Counted from the first letter of the stretch, positions 33,973 to 43,495 are shown. The stretch is DNA of 64,000 nt from Maricaulis sp048270095 (GCF_048270095.1 NZ_JBLWTL010000006.1:1-64000); one strand, 5' to 3'. Translations and numbers: made by a program. The notes: generated from the letters alone by a model not told the origin.

Positions 33973-35646
33973 ATGCGTGCGATCGAACAGGCAGGAAAAC
34001 TTGTGAACGCGCTTCTCGATCAGTTCAGGGCATTCGGCATTGGCCGTCTGGCAGCGATTTTCGGTCTCGCGGCCGGCGTGGCCGCCGCGCTCGTCTATTT
34101 CTCCGGCAATGTCGGTGCCGGCTCGCAATCGCTGCTCTATTCCGGGCTCGCCCCGGCTGCGGCCGCCTCGGCCGCCCAATTGCTCGACCAGGCCAATGTG
34201 GAATACGAAATCCGGGAAGGCGGCACCGCCATTTATGTGCCGCGCGACCAGGTCGATGAAGCCCGTGTCCGGGTCGCATCCGGCGGCCCGCTGAGCGGTG
34301 CCTCGGTCGGCTATGAAATCTTCGATCGCGAAGACAGCTTCGGCCAGACCAGCTTCGTGCAGAATCTCAATGCCAAGCGCGCCCTCGAAGGCGAGTTGGC
34401 CCGCACGATCCAGTCGATGGCCTTCGTGTCCGCCGCCCGCGTCCACCTCAACCTGCCCGAACGCCGCCTGTTTGTCCGCGATCAGCAGGCACCGACCGCC
34501 GCGGTGACCATCTCCACCAATGCCCAGCTCAATAGCGAGCAGGTCCGCGTCATCCGCAATATCGTCGCCAGCGGCGCCGGCATCGAATCCAATCATGTTT
34601 CACTGGCCGATGATCGCGGCCGTCAGCTGGCCGGAAGCGGCGGCGAAGGTTCGGCCGTCAGCATTATGATGGACGAGCGTCAGAGCGGTATTGAGGGCCA
34701 GTTGCGCCAAAATCTTCTCGATCTCGTCGAGGGCGTTGTCGGCGTCGGTGCCGCCCGCGTCCAGGTGACCGCGGAGCTCAACCGGCAAAGCGTCACGGAG
34801 AGCTCGGAGGTCTACGATCCGGACGGCGCCGTCGTTCAGTCACGTGACCGCCGCAACGAAACCAGTATCGACCAGGACGGTGCCAACAGTAATCGTGTCT
34901 CGGCCTCGGAAAACCTGCCCGACGCAGACTCCGGTGCCGGCGCCGCGACCGGCGCGACCTCCAATCGTGAAGTCTCGAATGATGTCGTCAGCTATGCGAT
35001 CTCGAGCACAACGCGCACACAAATTACCGAAGCGGGCGGCATCGAACGCCTCTCGGTCGCCGTCGCGGTGGACGGTATCGTCGAAACCCAGCCCGACGGC
35101 ACGGTGCAGTGGCGCGAACGCTCCCAGGACGAGATTGATCGCATCGAGGCACTCGTCCGTTCAGCCATGGGCTATGTCAATGAAGTCGGCGGCCGCCAGG
35201 ATTCAGTGACGGTCACGCAAATGGAATTCGCCCGGGCGAACCCGTTGCTGGGCACACCCGCGACATCCGGTTTGAACTTCAGCAAGAGCGATTTCATGCG
35301 AATTGCGGAAGTCGCTGTGATGTTCATCACGGCCCTGCTCGTCATTTTCCTGGTCGCCCGCCCGCTGATCAAGGGCGCCGGCGGCGGCGCAATGCCGGCC
35401 GGTCTCGCCCTCGCAGGCGCGACAGGCGGTGGCAGCGCCCCCCGCATTGACAGCGCAGCCGCGCCGATGGCCCTCGCCGGCACCAATCCTTCGAGCGGCG
35501 CCGCGGCGCTGGCCGATGACGGGATTGATATCTCCAAGATCGACGGCCAGGTGAAAGCCTCCTCGGTGAAGAAGGTCGCGAGCATTGTTGAGTCTCACCC
35601 CGAAGAATCGATTTCGATCCTTCGCACCTGGCTCCATGAGGGTTGA
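33973..35646 (+). CDS. fliF: Flagellar MS-ring protein FliF
   Basis: FliF forms the MS ring that anchors the flagellum in the inner membrane. The 557-residue protein has TM1 at about residues 22-42 and TM2 at about 440-462 (VAVMFITALLVIFLVARPLI). Between them are the YscJ/FliF ring-building motifs. The C-terminal tail KKVASIVESHPEESISILRTWL is the FliG-binding helix. It is the first gene of the fliF-fliG-fliH-fliN-flbD-flhA-flhF-flhG operon. Confidence 0.96.
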   Translation: MRAIEQAGKLVNALLDQFRAFGIGRLAAIFGLAAGVAAALVYFSGNVGAGSQSLLYSGLAPAAAASAAQLLDQANVEYEIREGGTAIYVPRDQVDEARVRVASGGPLSGASVGYEIFDREDSFGQTSFVQNLNAKRALEGELARTIQSMAFVSAARVHLNLPERRLFVRDQQAPTAAVTISTNAQLNSEQVRVIRNIVASGAGIESNHVSLADDRGRQLAGSGGEGSAVSIMMDERQSGIEGQLRQNLLDLVEGVVGVGAARVQVTAELNRQSVTESSEVYDPDGAVVQSRDRRNETSIDQDGANSNRVSASENLPDADSGAGAATGATSNREVSNDVVSYAISSTTRTQITEAGGIERLSVAVAVDGIVETQPDGTVQWRERSQDEIDRIEALVRSAMGYVNEVGGRQDSVTVTQMEFARANPLLGTPATSGLNFSKSDFMRIAEVAVMFITALLVIFLVARPLIKGAGGGAMPAGLALAGATGGGSAPRIDSAAAPMALAGTNPSSGAAALADDGIDISKIDGQVKASSVKKVASIVESHPEESISILRTWLHEG

Positions 35647-35648
35647 TG

Positions 35649-36677
35649 ATGGCCATTGACCGCAGCAGAGCGATCGAAGATCCCGGCAAAATGACCGGCC
35701 CGGAAAAGGCCGCCGTGATCCTGCTCGCTCTGGGCGAGGATGACCACGGCCTGTGGAATCATCTCGACGAAGAGGAAATCCGCGAAGTCTCGTCGGCGAT
35801 GTCCAATCTCGGCACTGTCACGGCCTCCGCCGTCGAAAAGCTGATCGTCGATTTCGTCGGCCAGATGTCCTCGACGGGCTCGCTGATGGGGTCGTTCGAG
35901 GCGACCCAACGCCTGCTGGGCTCATTCCTGCCCGGCGAAAAAGTCGACACCATCATGGAAGAGCTGCGCGGTCCCGCCGGGCGCACCATGTGGGACAAGC
36001 TGGGTAATGTGAACGAGGTCGTACTCGCCAATTATCTCAAGAATGAATATCCACAGACGGTCTCTGTCGTGCTCTCCAAGGTCAAGGCCGAACACGCCGC
36101 CCGCGTCCTCGGCTCGCTACCGGAAGACTTCGCACTCGAAGTCGTCACGCGGATGCTGCGCATGGAGCCGGTCCAGCGCGAAATTCTCGACAAGATCGAG
36201 GAGACGCTGCGCAATGAGTTCATGTCCAATCTGGCGCGGACCTCCAAGCATGACAGCCACGAGATGATGGCCAGTATCTTCAATAATTTCGACCGCCAGA
36301 CCGAGAACCGCTTCCTCGCAGCGCTGGAAGAGCGCAATCGTGACAGTGCCGAGAAGATCCGCTCCCTGATGTTCGTGTTCGAGGACCTCTCCAAGCTCGA
36401 TCCAGGCGGCATCCAGACCCTGATGCGCGCCATCGACAAGGACCAGATGGGCCTCGCCATGAAGGGTGCTTCCGACAGCCTGCGCGATCTCTTCTTCTCC
36501 AACATGTCCGAGCGTGCCGCCAAGATCATGCGCGAAGATATGGCCGCGCTCGGACCTGTCCGACTGAAGGATGTTGATACCGCCCAGCAGGGCATCGTTG
36601 CGCTCGCCAAGGATCTGGCTGCCAAGGGCGAGATTCTTCTCGCCGATGGCGGCGCCGACGACGAACTGATTTATTGA
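35649..36677 (+). CDS. fliG: Flagellar motor switch protein FliG
   Basis: FliG links the rotor to the stator and binds FliF. The ATG at 35649 is well spaced from GAGGG; the ATG at 35646 overlaps the fliF stop (TGATG) and cannot be excluded. The 342-residue protein has the N-terminal FliF-binding domain (TGPEKAAVILLALGEDDHG), a middle region with NEYPQTVSVVLSKVKAEHAARVLGSLPE and a C-terminal motor domain with FVFEDLSKLDPGGIQTLMRAID. Confidence 0.96.
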   Translation: MAIDRSRAIEDPGKMTGPEKAAVILLALGEDDHGLWNHLDEEEIREVSSAMSNLGTVTASAVEKLIVDFVGQMSSTGSLMGSFEATQRLLGSFLPGEKVDTIMEELRGPAGRTMWDKLGNVNEVVLANYLKNEYPQTVSVVLSKVKAEHAARVLGSLPEDFALEVVTRMLRMEPVQREILDKIEETLRNEFMSNLARTSKHDSHEMMASIFNNFDRQTENRFLAALEERNRDSAEKIRSLMFVFEDLSKLDPGGIQTLMRAIDKDQMGLAMKGASDSLRDLFFSNMSERAAKIMREDMAALGPVRLKDVDTAQQGIVALAKDLAAKGEILLADGGADDELIY

Positions 36678-36690
36678 GGATGACCCAGGC

Positions 36691-37341
36691 ATGAGCCCGA
36701 CGAAATTTGATTTCGACACCGAGTTCGATCACGACGGCCAGATCCTTCGTGATGGCGAGAGCTATAAGCGTTTCTTCACCCAGGACGATATCGACTCCGC
36801 GCGTATGTGGGGCGTCGAGGAAGGCCGTGAGATGGAAGAAGGCCGCTGCGCTGAATCCCTGCAGACAATCGGCGCGCAAATGCAGCTCATCCTGTCGCGC
36901 CTGGCGGGAGAATCGGCCGCCCTGCGGGCCAGTGCCACGCAGTTGGCGCTCGCCGCGGCCCGCAAGATCGCCGGCGAAGCGCTGAACGCTTATCCGATCG
37001 ACACGATCGAGCAGCTCGCCGCCGAAGCCGTGCAGGATTTGCGCGATGAACCCAGACTGTCCGTGCGTTGTGCACCGGAACTGGTCGAGGACCTGGCCGA
37101 ACGGCTGGAGCGCACGGCACGCGATCTTGGCTTTGAAGGCGCGATCCGGGTGCGCGGCAATGCCGAGATGAGCGGGGCCGATGTTCGCCTTGAATGGGCG
37201 ACCGGTGCGATTGAACGCTCGGCGGAAGAAATCGACGCCCGGCTGGGCGAAGTCGTGGCGCGTTGGCTCGCTGCCGCATCCCAGGAAGAATCCGCGACAG
37301 ACGCGGCGGCCGACCCGACCGTCAACGCGTCTGCGGCATAA
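36691..37341 (+). CDS. fliH: Flagellar assembly protein FliH/FlbE
   Basis: FliH holds the FliI ATPase and delivers export substrates. The 216-residue protein has an acidic N-terminus, a coiled-coil-forming region (GVEEGREMEEGRCAESLQTIG) and a C-terminal domain with the FliH-type pattern LALAAARKIAGEALNAYP and LSVRCAPELVEDLAERLE. In Caulobacter the gene in this operon position is flbE. It precedes fliN by 11 bases. The tail DPTVNASAA is variable. Confidence 0.85.
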   Translation: MSPTKFDFDTEFDHDGQILRDGESYKRFFTQDDIDSARMWGVEEGREMEEGRCAESLQTIGAQMQLILSRLAGESAALRASATQLALAAARKIAGEALNAYPIDTIEQLAAEAVQDLRDEPRLSVRCAPELVEDLAERLERTARDLGFEGAIRVRGNAEMSGADVRLEWATGAIERSAEEIDARLGEVVARWLAAASQEESATDAAADPTVNASAA

Positions 37342-37352
37342 GGAGGCCGACC

Positions 37353-37712
37353 ATGCCTGACAATACGAATTTCGACCTGCCAGAACTCGAGAAGGACGCG
37401 ACACCCGTCCCGGTCGAGGATCAGCAGCCGCGCGAAGGTATGATCGACGACGCCGCCAAGAGCGCCGCCGATCTCGCCCCGGTTTTCGATGTCCCGGTCA
37501 ATATCTCCGCGGTTCTGGGCAAGGCACAGATCGACGTGAATTCCCTGCTCAAGCTGACGGCCGGATCGGTGGTCGAACTCGACCGGAAGATCGGCGAAGC
37601 GATCGATATCTACGTCAACAATCGCCTGGTAGCGCGCGGCGAAGTCGTCGTCGTCGACGACCGGCTTGGCGTGACCATGACTGAAATCATCAAGGATGGG
37701 GACGCCGGTTAA
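37353..37712 (+). CDS. fliN: Flagellar motor switch protein FliN
   Basis: The ATG at 37353 follows AAGGAGG and gives a 119-residue protein; the in-frame upstream extension overlaps fliH and is excluded. The SpoA domain is clear: VFDVPVNISAVLGKAQIDVNSLL, then LKLTAGSVVELDRKIGEAIDIY and GEVVVVDDRLGVTMTEII. FliN forms the lower C ring with FliM and binds FliH. FliM is not in the window. Confidence 0.96.
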   Translation: MPDNTNFDLPELEKDATPVPVEDQQPREGMIDDAAKSAADLAPVFDVPVNISAVLGKAQIDVNSLLKLTAGSVVELDRKIGEAIDIYVNNRLVARGEVVVVDDRLGVTMTEIIKDGDAG

Positions 37713-37751
37713 ACGGCGGCTTGAGACAATGAACACAATGGAGCGGACATT

Positions 37752-39122
37752 ATGCGAGTCCTGATCGTCGGAAGCCTGGGTGGGCAATTGCACACCGCCA
37801 CTAAAATTGCGATCGACCGCGGCGCCTCCGTGTCGCAGGTCGATACGATCCAGCAAGCGACGTCGCATTTGCGCGCCGGGCGCGGCGCCGACCTGATCAT
37901 GGTTGATCTGTCGCTCGACGTGCAGGCGCTGATCACCGCGAATGAAGCGGAACGCATTATCGTTCCGGTCGTTGTCTGTGGCGTCAATGTCCGTCCCGAG
38001 GCGGCTGCGGCCGCGATCCGGGCCGGCGCCAAGGAATTCATCCCTCTGCCGCCCGATGCCGAGCTGATCGCTGCCATCCTCGAAGCGATTTCTGATGACG
38101 AACGCCCGATGATCGCCCGCGATCCATCGATGCAGACCGTCATCACCCTGGCCGACCGGATTGCCGGTTCCGATGCCTCGGTCCTGATCACCGGTGAGAG
38201 CGGCTCGGGTAAGGAAGTCATGGCGCGCCATGTCCATGCCAAGTCCAAGCGTGCCGGCGCCCCCTTTATCTCGGTCAATTGCGCCGCGATTCCGGAAAAC
38301 CTGCTCGAATCGGAACTGTTCGGCCATGAGAAGGGGGCCTTCACCGGCGCCGTCGCCCGCCGGATCGGTAAATTCGAGGAAGCTGATGGCGGTACGCTGC
38401 TGCTCGACGAGATCTCGGAAATGGATACGCGTCTGCAGGCCAAACTCCTGCGCGCGATCCAGGAACGCGAAATCGATCGGGTCGGCGGCACCAAGCCGGT
38501 CAAGGTCAATATCCGCATTCTGGCGACCTCGAACCGCGACCTGCGCAAGGCTGTCGCTGAAGGTTCCTTCCGCGAAGATCTGCTGTTCCGCCTGAATGTC
38601 GTCAATCTGGCGCTGCCGCCGCTGCGCGAACGCCCGGCCGATATTCTCGCCCTGTCCGAGCACTTCATCCGCAAATACTCGGCGGCCAACCAGGTTGAGC
38701 CGCTGCCGCTGTCCGAAGCGTCAAAGGCTCATCTCGTCGCCCGCGAATGGACCGGCAATGTGCGTGAGCTGGAAAACGCCATGCACCGTGCTGTCCTGCT
38801 GGCGACCGGCCGGGAAATCAGCCCCGACGCCATTCGCATGCCTGATGGCTCGGTCTTCTCGGGCTCCGGCAATACCGCCGTGCGCCAGGCGTCCGATGCG
38901 GCCAATGCAGCCCAGCGCGTCATGGTCGGCATGACCGTCGCCGAGGTTGAGCAGGATCTGATCCTCGACACGCTGGATCATTGCCTGGGCAACCGTACGC
39001 ATGCCGCCAACATTCTCGGCATCTCGATCCGCACTCTGCGCAACAAGCTCAAACTCTATACCGAGCAGGGCGTCACGGTTCCCCTGCCCAACCAGCCCGC
39101 CATGGGCGCTTCTGTCGCGTGA
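37752..39122 (+). CDS. flbD: Sigma54 activator of flagellar genes FlbD
   Basis: FlbD drives sigma54-dependent hook and filament genes and represses fliF in Caulobacter. The 456-residue protein has a receiver-like N-terminus (1-115) that keeps Asp52 (MVDLSLD) but lacks the acidic pair near the first strand (VGSLGG). The AAA+ core has Walker A GESGSGKE and the sigma54 loop GAFTGA, and the C-terminal Fis-type helix-turn-helix covers RTHAANILGISIRTLRNKLK. It sits between fliN and flhA as in Caulobacter. FliX, its known partner there, is not present here. Confidence 0.94.
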   Translation: MRVLIVGSLGGQLHTATKIAIDRGASVSQVDTIQQATSHLRAGRGADLIMVDLSLDVQALITANEAERIIVPVVVCGVNVRPEAAAAAIRAGAKEFIPLPPDAELIAAILEAISDDERPMIARDPSMQTVITLADRIAGSDASVLITGESGSGKEVMARHVHAKSKRAGAPFISVNCAAIPENLLESELFGHEKGAFTGAVARRIGKFEEADGGTLLLDEISEMDTRLQAKLLRAIQEREIDRVGGTKPVKVNIRILATSNRDLRKAVAEGSFREDLLFRLNVVNLALPPLRERPADILALSEHFIRKYSAANQVEPLPLSEASKAHLVAREWTGNVRELENAMHRAVLLATGREISPDAIRMPDGSVFSGSGNTAVRQASDAANAAQRVMVGMTVAEVEQDLILDTLDHCLGNRTHAANILGISIRTLRNKLKLYTEQGVTVPLPNQPAMGASVA

Positions 39123-39133
39123 TTGGATAAGTC

Positions 39134-41260
39134 TTGGTCGATACTTCAGCCTCCGGCTCGTTAGGCTCCAACAGCGGCGCCTTCGATCCACAGGCCTTCC
39201 TGAACCGGATTCTGAAGGGCGATGTCGCCCTGGCGGTCGGCATTCTCGGCATCCTGGTGATGTTGATCCTGCCGATGCCAAGCATGCTGCTCGATCTGGC
39301 GCTAGCGATCTCGATCTCGATCGCGGTGCTGGTGCTAATGACGGCCCTGTTCATCAAACGACCGCTTGAATTTTCCGCCTTCCCGGCCGTGCTGCTGATC
39401 ACGACCCTGCTGCGCCTCGGCCTCAACATCGCCTCGACCCGGCTGATCCTCTCGAAAGGCGCCGAGGGCACAGACGCCGCCGGCGAAGTCATCCAGGCCT
39501 TCGGGGCTTTCGTGATGCAGGGCAATGTCGTGATCGGCGTGATCGTATTCGCGATCCTGGTGATCGTGAATTTCGTCGTCATCACCAAGGGTTCCGGACG
39601 CATCGCCGAAGTCGCGGCTCGTTTCACCCTCGACTCCATGCCCGGCAAGCAGATGGCGATCGACGCCGACCTCTCCTCCGGCCTGATTACAGAGAATGAG
39701 GCACGCCAGCGCCGCAAGGATCTCGAGGGCGAAAGCAATTTCTTCGGTGCCATGGATGGTGCCTCGAAATTCGTCCGCGGCGATGCCATGGCAGGCCTGA
39801 TGATCACCGGCATCAATCTGGTCGGCGGCATCATTATTGGTGTCGCCCAGTCGGGCATGCCCTTCGCTGAAGCCGCCGGCACCTATTCCAGCCTGACGAT
39901 CGGCGATGGTCTGGTTTCCCAGATCCCGGCCCTGATCATCTCCGTCGCGGCCGGCCTGCTGGTTTCCAAAGCCGGTGTTGATGGCCAGGCCGACAAGGCC
40001 CTGTTCGGGCAGATGGTCGCCAACCCGGCCGGGCTCGGCCTGGTTTCGGCGGCCACCTTCATTATTGGCGTTCTGCCAGGCATGCCCTTCATTCCCTTCG
40101 CCTTGATGGCGGCAGGCACGGGCGCTCTCGCCTGGTTCAACCGCGATATCGCCGAACGCAAGGCGGCGGAGAAAGAAGCCGAGAACGCGGCCGAGGTCGA
40201 AGCGCATACGCCAAAGAGCAGCGAAGCGCCGATCGAGGACAGTCTGGCAATGGACGAACTCAAGATCGAGCTCGGCTATGGTCTCCTGCCACTGATCAAT
40301 GATGTCGATGGCCGCAAGCTGACCGACCAGATCAAGGCCCTGCGCCGCTCACTCGCCGAGGAAATGGGCTTCATCACTCCGGCGGTTCGAATTGTCGACA
40401 ACATGCAGCTGGGCAATCTGGAATATTCAATCCGGATCAAGGAGCTCGAAGCGGGCCGTGGTATGCTGCAGCTTCACAAGCTCCTTGTCATGGATCCCGC
40501 CGGTCTGCAGATCGAGCTGCCCGGCGAACACGTCAAGGAGCCGGCCTTCGGTCTGCCCGCAACCTGGATCGACGAGAATCTGCGCGAGGAAGCCTCGTTC
40601 CGCGGTTACACGATTGTCGAGCCCGCGGCCGTTCTGGTCACCCATTTGACCGAATTGTTGCGCGACAACATGTCGGACCTGCTCTCCTATGCCGAAGTCG
40701 AGAAGCTGATCGAAAAGCTCTCCAAGGAACACCGCAAGCTGGTCGACGACATTGCCCCGTCGCAAATCAGCCGCGCCGGTATCCAGCGCGTGCTGCAGTC
40801 GCTGATTCGCGAACGCGTTTCGATTCGCGACCTGGCGACGATTATCGAGGGCATCGCCGAATCAAGCGGCACGACCAACCGCATCGAGCCGATTGTCGAA
40901 CATGTCCGCAGCCGGCTCGCGCGCCAGATTTGTCACAGCAACAAGGCACCCAATGGCAATCTGCCGGTGCTCGCCCTTGCTCCACAATGGGAACAGGCCT
41001 TCCTTGAAGCCCTGATCGGTGAAGGTGAGCGCAAACAGCTGGCCCTGGCGCCGTCCAAACTTCATGAGTTTGTCGCTGCAGTTAGAAACTCTTTTGAAAC
41101 CGCATCAGCACAGGGTCATGTACCTGTACTGCTGACGAGCCCCGTGATTCGTCCGTATGTGCGTTCGCTGGTGGAGCGTTTCCGCCCGCAAACGGTGGTG
41201 ATGTCGCAGAACGAGATCCACCCGAGCGCACGACTGAAGACCTTGGGGCATGTCGGCTGA
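39134..41260 (+). CDS. flhA: Flagellar export gate protein FlhA
   Basis: FlhA is the core of the flagellar type III export gate. The only start that yields the full N-terminus is a TTG at 39134, with GGATAAG upstream. The 708-residue protein has eight membrane segments in the first about 320 residues, the FHIPEP signature region (RIAEVAARFTLDSMPGKQMA) and a cytoplasmic domain starting after EVEAHTPKSSEAP. It follows flbD by 11 bases. Confidence 0.95.
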   Translation: MVDTSASGSLGSNSGAFDPQAFLNRILKGDVALAVGILGILVMLILPMPSMLLDLALAISISIAVLVLMTALFIKRPLEFSAFPAVLLITTLLRLGLNIASTRLILSKGAEGTDAAGEVIQAFGAFVMQGNVVIGVIVFAILVIVNFVVITKGSGRIAEVAARFTLDSMPGKQMAIDADLSSGLITENEARQRRKDLEGESNFFGAMDGASKFVRGDAMAGLMITGINLVGGIIIGVAQSGMPFAEAAGTYSSLTIGDGLVSQIPALIISVAAGLLVSKAGVDGQADKALFGQMVANPAGLGLVSAATFIIGVLPGMPFIPFALMAAGTGALAWFNRDIAERKAAEKEAENAAEVEAHTPKSSEAPIEDSLAMDELKIELGYGLLPLINDVDGRKLTDQIKALRRSLAEEMGFITPAVRIVDNMQLGNLEYSIRIKELEAGRGMLQLHKLLVMDPAGLQIELPGEHVKEPAFGLPATWIDENLREEASFRGYTIVEPAAVLVTHLTELLRDNMSDLLSYAEVEKLIEKLSKEHRKLVDDIAPSQISRAGIQRVLQSLIRERVSIRDLATIIEGIAESSGTTNRIEPIVEHVRSRLARQICHSNKAPNGNLPVLALAPQWEQAFLEALIGEGERKQLALAPSKLHEFVAAVRNSFETASAQGHVPVLLTSPVIRPYVRSLVERFRPQTVVMSQNEIHPSARLKTLGHVG

Positions 41261-41292
41261 CCGACCAACAATTGACCCGGTAGTGACCTTCG

Positions 41293-42285
41293 ATGCGTTT
41301 GAAAACCTTTGCAGCCCAGACTCTGACTCAAGCCATGGCGGACGTCCGCCGGGAGATGGGCGCAGAGGCCGTCATCATCGCCACATCGGATGGGCCCAAT
41401 GGCGGCGTGCAGGTGCGGGCGGCGAGCGAGATGGCCTACCATCCCGACCCGGTGGAGCCGGTGCGCGAACGCACCCAGCGCCTTGCGGATGCCGCCGAGA
41501 TTGCACGCGGAGACCTTGAGGACGAACACCTCGACCAGGTTATCCGCGCGCTCGGCTTTCACCGCACCCCCGGCGTCGCAGCCCAGTCCCTGATCAAGGC
41601 GGCCCAGGATTTTGCCGATGGCCATGCGGTTGGTCGCCTCGCCCACGCGATAGAAGCCCGGTACGCCTTCCAGCCCCTGCCCGCGATTCCTGAGCATGCT
41701 GTCCTGTTTGCCGGCACGCCCGGCGTCGGCAAGACATCGGCCCTCGCAAAAACCGCGGCGCGTTCGATTGCCGCCGGGTCCGTCCCGACCCTGATTTCCT
41801 GCGATGGCGAGCGGGCCGGTGCCGATGCGCGCCTGCAAGCCCTGGCGCAGAAGATGGGCGCCAGCTTCATCGCCGTCGACGACCCGCGCGAACTGGCTGA
41901 TGCGATGCGCGAATTCGATGGGCCGGCTCTGATTGACAGCCCGGCTGTCAATCCGTTCGAGCTCGACGATCTCGATATGACGCTCGCCTTTGCCGATTCC
42001 AGCGAGGCGGAGATCGTCTATGTCTTCGATGCCGGCCTGACGCCGGAAGACGCCGAGGATGCCGCGTCGCTGTTCGCCTCGATCGGCGCGAGCCGTTGCA
42101 TTCCGGTCAAGCTGGACTGCGCGCGCCGGCTCGGCGCTGTGCTGGGCGTTGGCGAGACCGGTCTGGCCTTCGCACAGATCTCATCAACCCCCTTCATCGG
42201 CGGCGGGCTTGCCCCGGCGACGCCCTTGCGGCTGGCTCGCGCCCTGATCGAAACCCGCGCTCACCCCTATGAGGAAACCGACTGA
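41293..42285 (+). CDS. flhF: FlhF-like SRP-type GTPase with degenerate motifs
   Basis: FlhF sets the pole and number of flagella. The 330-residue protein has the family N-terminus (MRLKTFAAQTLTQAMADVRREMG) and the GTP-binding P-loop GTPGVGKTS at about 141-149. The next motifs are altered: the DTAGR-type G3 is DSPAV at 215-219, and the TKLD-type G4 is VKLD at 272-275. Nucleotide turnover may therefore be slow or absent. It is followed by flhG two bases later, as in polar-flagellate gammaproteobacteria. Confidence 0.85.
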   Translation: MRLKTFAAQTLTQAMADVRREMGAEAVIIATSDGPNGGVQVRAASEMAYHPDPVEPVRERTQRLADAAEIARGDLEDEHLDQVIRALGFHRTPGVAAQSLIKAAQDFADGHAVGRLAHAIEARYAFQPLPAIPEHAVLFAGTPGVGKTSALAKTAARSIAAGSVPTLISCDGERAGADARLQALAQKMGASFIAVDDPRELADAMREFDGPALIDSPAVNPFELDDLDMTLAFADSSEAEIVYVFDAGLTPEDAEDAASLFASIGASRCIPVKLDCARRLGAVLGVGETGLAFAQISSTPFIGGGLAPATPLRLARALIETRAHPYEETD

Positions 42286-42287
42286 TC

Positions 42288-43088
42288 ATGAAACTTGCCT
42301 CGGCTCCCCATCATCGCGCCGCCGGGCGTGTTCTCGCAATCGCTTCCGGCAAGGGCGGCGTCGGCAAGACGACCCTCGCCGTCGGCATGGCCCGGGCCCT
42401 CTCCCTGATGGATGAACGCGTCCTGCTGATGGATGGCGACCTCGGCATGGCCAATATTGATGTCCAGCTCGGGCTCCAGCCACGCGCCGATATCGTCAAT
42501 GTTCTCAGCGGCAAGACTTCGCTGGAGGACGCGGTTTGCCCGGCCATTGGCGGGGCAGCCGAGCGCGGCGGGTTTGATGTTATCTCGGGCCGCTCCGGCT
42601 CGGGTGCGCTGGCCAATCTGTCCGGACCTGGCCTGACCAAGCTTGCCACGGGTGTCGCAGCGCTGGCCCTGTCCTATGACCGCGCCATTCTTGATCTGGC
42701 GGCCGGTGCCGACCGCGCCACTGTTCGTCTCGCCCTGACCGCGGATGACGTCATCATTGTCATCAATGACGAGCCGACATCGCTGACCGATGCCTATGCT
42801 TTTGTGAAGACATTGCGTTTGCATGATGAAGGCGCATCACCGCTGGTCGTGGTCAATAATGCCCCCAATGCCAATGCTGCCCGCGACGCGTTCGGCGCGT
42901 TTCGCAAGACCTGCGAATCCTTTCTCAGCTTCACGCCAACGCTGGCCGGCATTGTCCGGCGCGACGCCACTGTGCCCGCCGCGATCCGGACCCAGACCTG
43001 TGTTGCAGTTCGCGCGCCGGATTGCGATGCGGCCAAGGATTATCATTCACTTGCCGGAATACTCGCGCGAGGCCGCGAAGCCGCGTAG
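42288..43088 (+). CDS. flhG: FlhG/MinD-like ATPase
   Basis: The 266-residue protein is a ParA/MinD ATPase of the FlhG (FleN) kind that limits flagellar number, probably with FlhF. The deviant Walker A reads ASGKGGVGKTTLAVGMA, with both lysines. Walker B/switch II is AILDLAAGA. The N-terminus KLASAPHHRAAGRV before the P-loop may help stimulate FlhF. It is coupled to flhF by a two-base gap. Confidence 0.9.
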   Translation: MKLASAPHHRAAGRVLAIASGKGGVGKTTLAVGMARALSLMDERVLLMDGDLGMANIDVQLGLQPRADIVNVLSGKTSLEDAVCPAIGGAAERGGFDVISGRSGSGALANLSGPGLTKLATGVAALALSYDRAILDLAAGADRATVRLALTADDVIIVINDEPTSLTDAYAFVKTLRLHDEGASPLVVVNNAPNANAARDAFGAFRKTCESFLSFTPTLAGIVRRDATVPAAIRTQTCVAVRAPDCDAAKDYHSLAGILARGREAA

Positions 43089-43126
43089 ACTGCCGGGACT
43101 GGCAATCAGGGGGGATCTGAAACGCC

Positions 43127-43450
43127 ATGTATGATTCATTTTTCGACCGGCTGAGCCATGGCTTCACCGGCTATGACTGGTGGCTGATTATCGTATTGTC
43201 ACTCGTGGCTGCGCTGATCATGCGCAAGTGGCCGCAATGGCCGGCGGCCGCGGGGGTCATGTTTGTCGTCGATGCGGTGGCGCCGTTTTTCTACCGCTGG
43301 GCCGTCGGGGTTCCACCAAATTACGCCTTTGAATTCGCCTTTTCGCGGCTCGATGAACGCGGTGGTGTTGTCGTCTTGTTGCGGCTGGCGATCTATTTCG
43401 TTCTGATCGGCGCCATCTTCTTTTCCAAACGCCGGATAGGCGAGCGCTAA
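43127..43450 (+). CDS. Membrane protein at the end of the fliF-flhG operon
   Basis: The 107-residue protein has three or four hydrophobic segments: about residues 18-34, 41-58, and 86-99 (LRLAIYFVLIGAIFF), ending in the basic SKRRIGER. It starts 38 bp after flhG on the same strand, with GGGGGA upstream. No family is recognised. The operon position suggests a role near the flagellum or its pole, but proof is lacking. Confidence 0.65.
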   Translation: MYDSFFDRLSHGFTGYDWWLIIVLSLVAALIMRKWPQWPAAAGVMFVVDAVAPFFYRWAVGVPPNYAFEFAFSRLDERGGVVVLLRLAIYFVLIGAIFFSKRRIGER

Positions 43451-43471
43451 CCTGCTGCAAGGCTAGCGCTC
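43442..43471. other. Inverted repeat between convergent genes
   Basis: GAGCGCTA (43442-43449) and TAGCGCTC (43464-43471) overlap the end of the membrane-protein gene and lie between it and the DUF6607 gene. No T-run follows, so any termination role is weak. Confidence 0.4.
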
Positions 43472-43495
43472 ACCGACCGAAGTGTTGCCATGCAA

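Noticed and set aside
36990..38663. 557-codon open frame on the minus strand
   Set aside because: It is antisense to fliH, fliN and flbD and has no recognisable domain.
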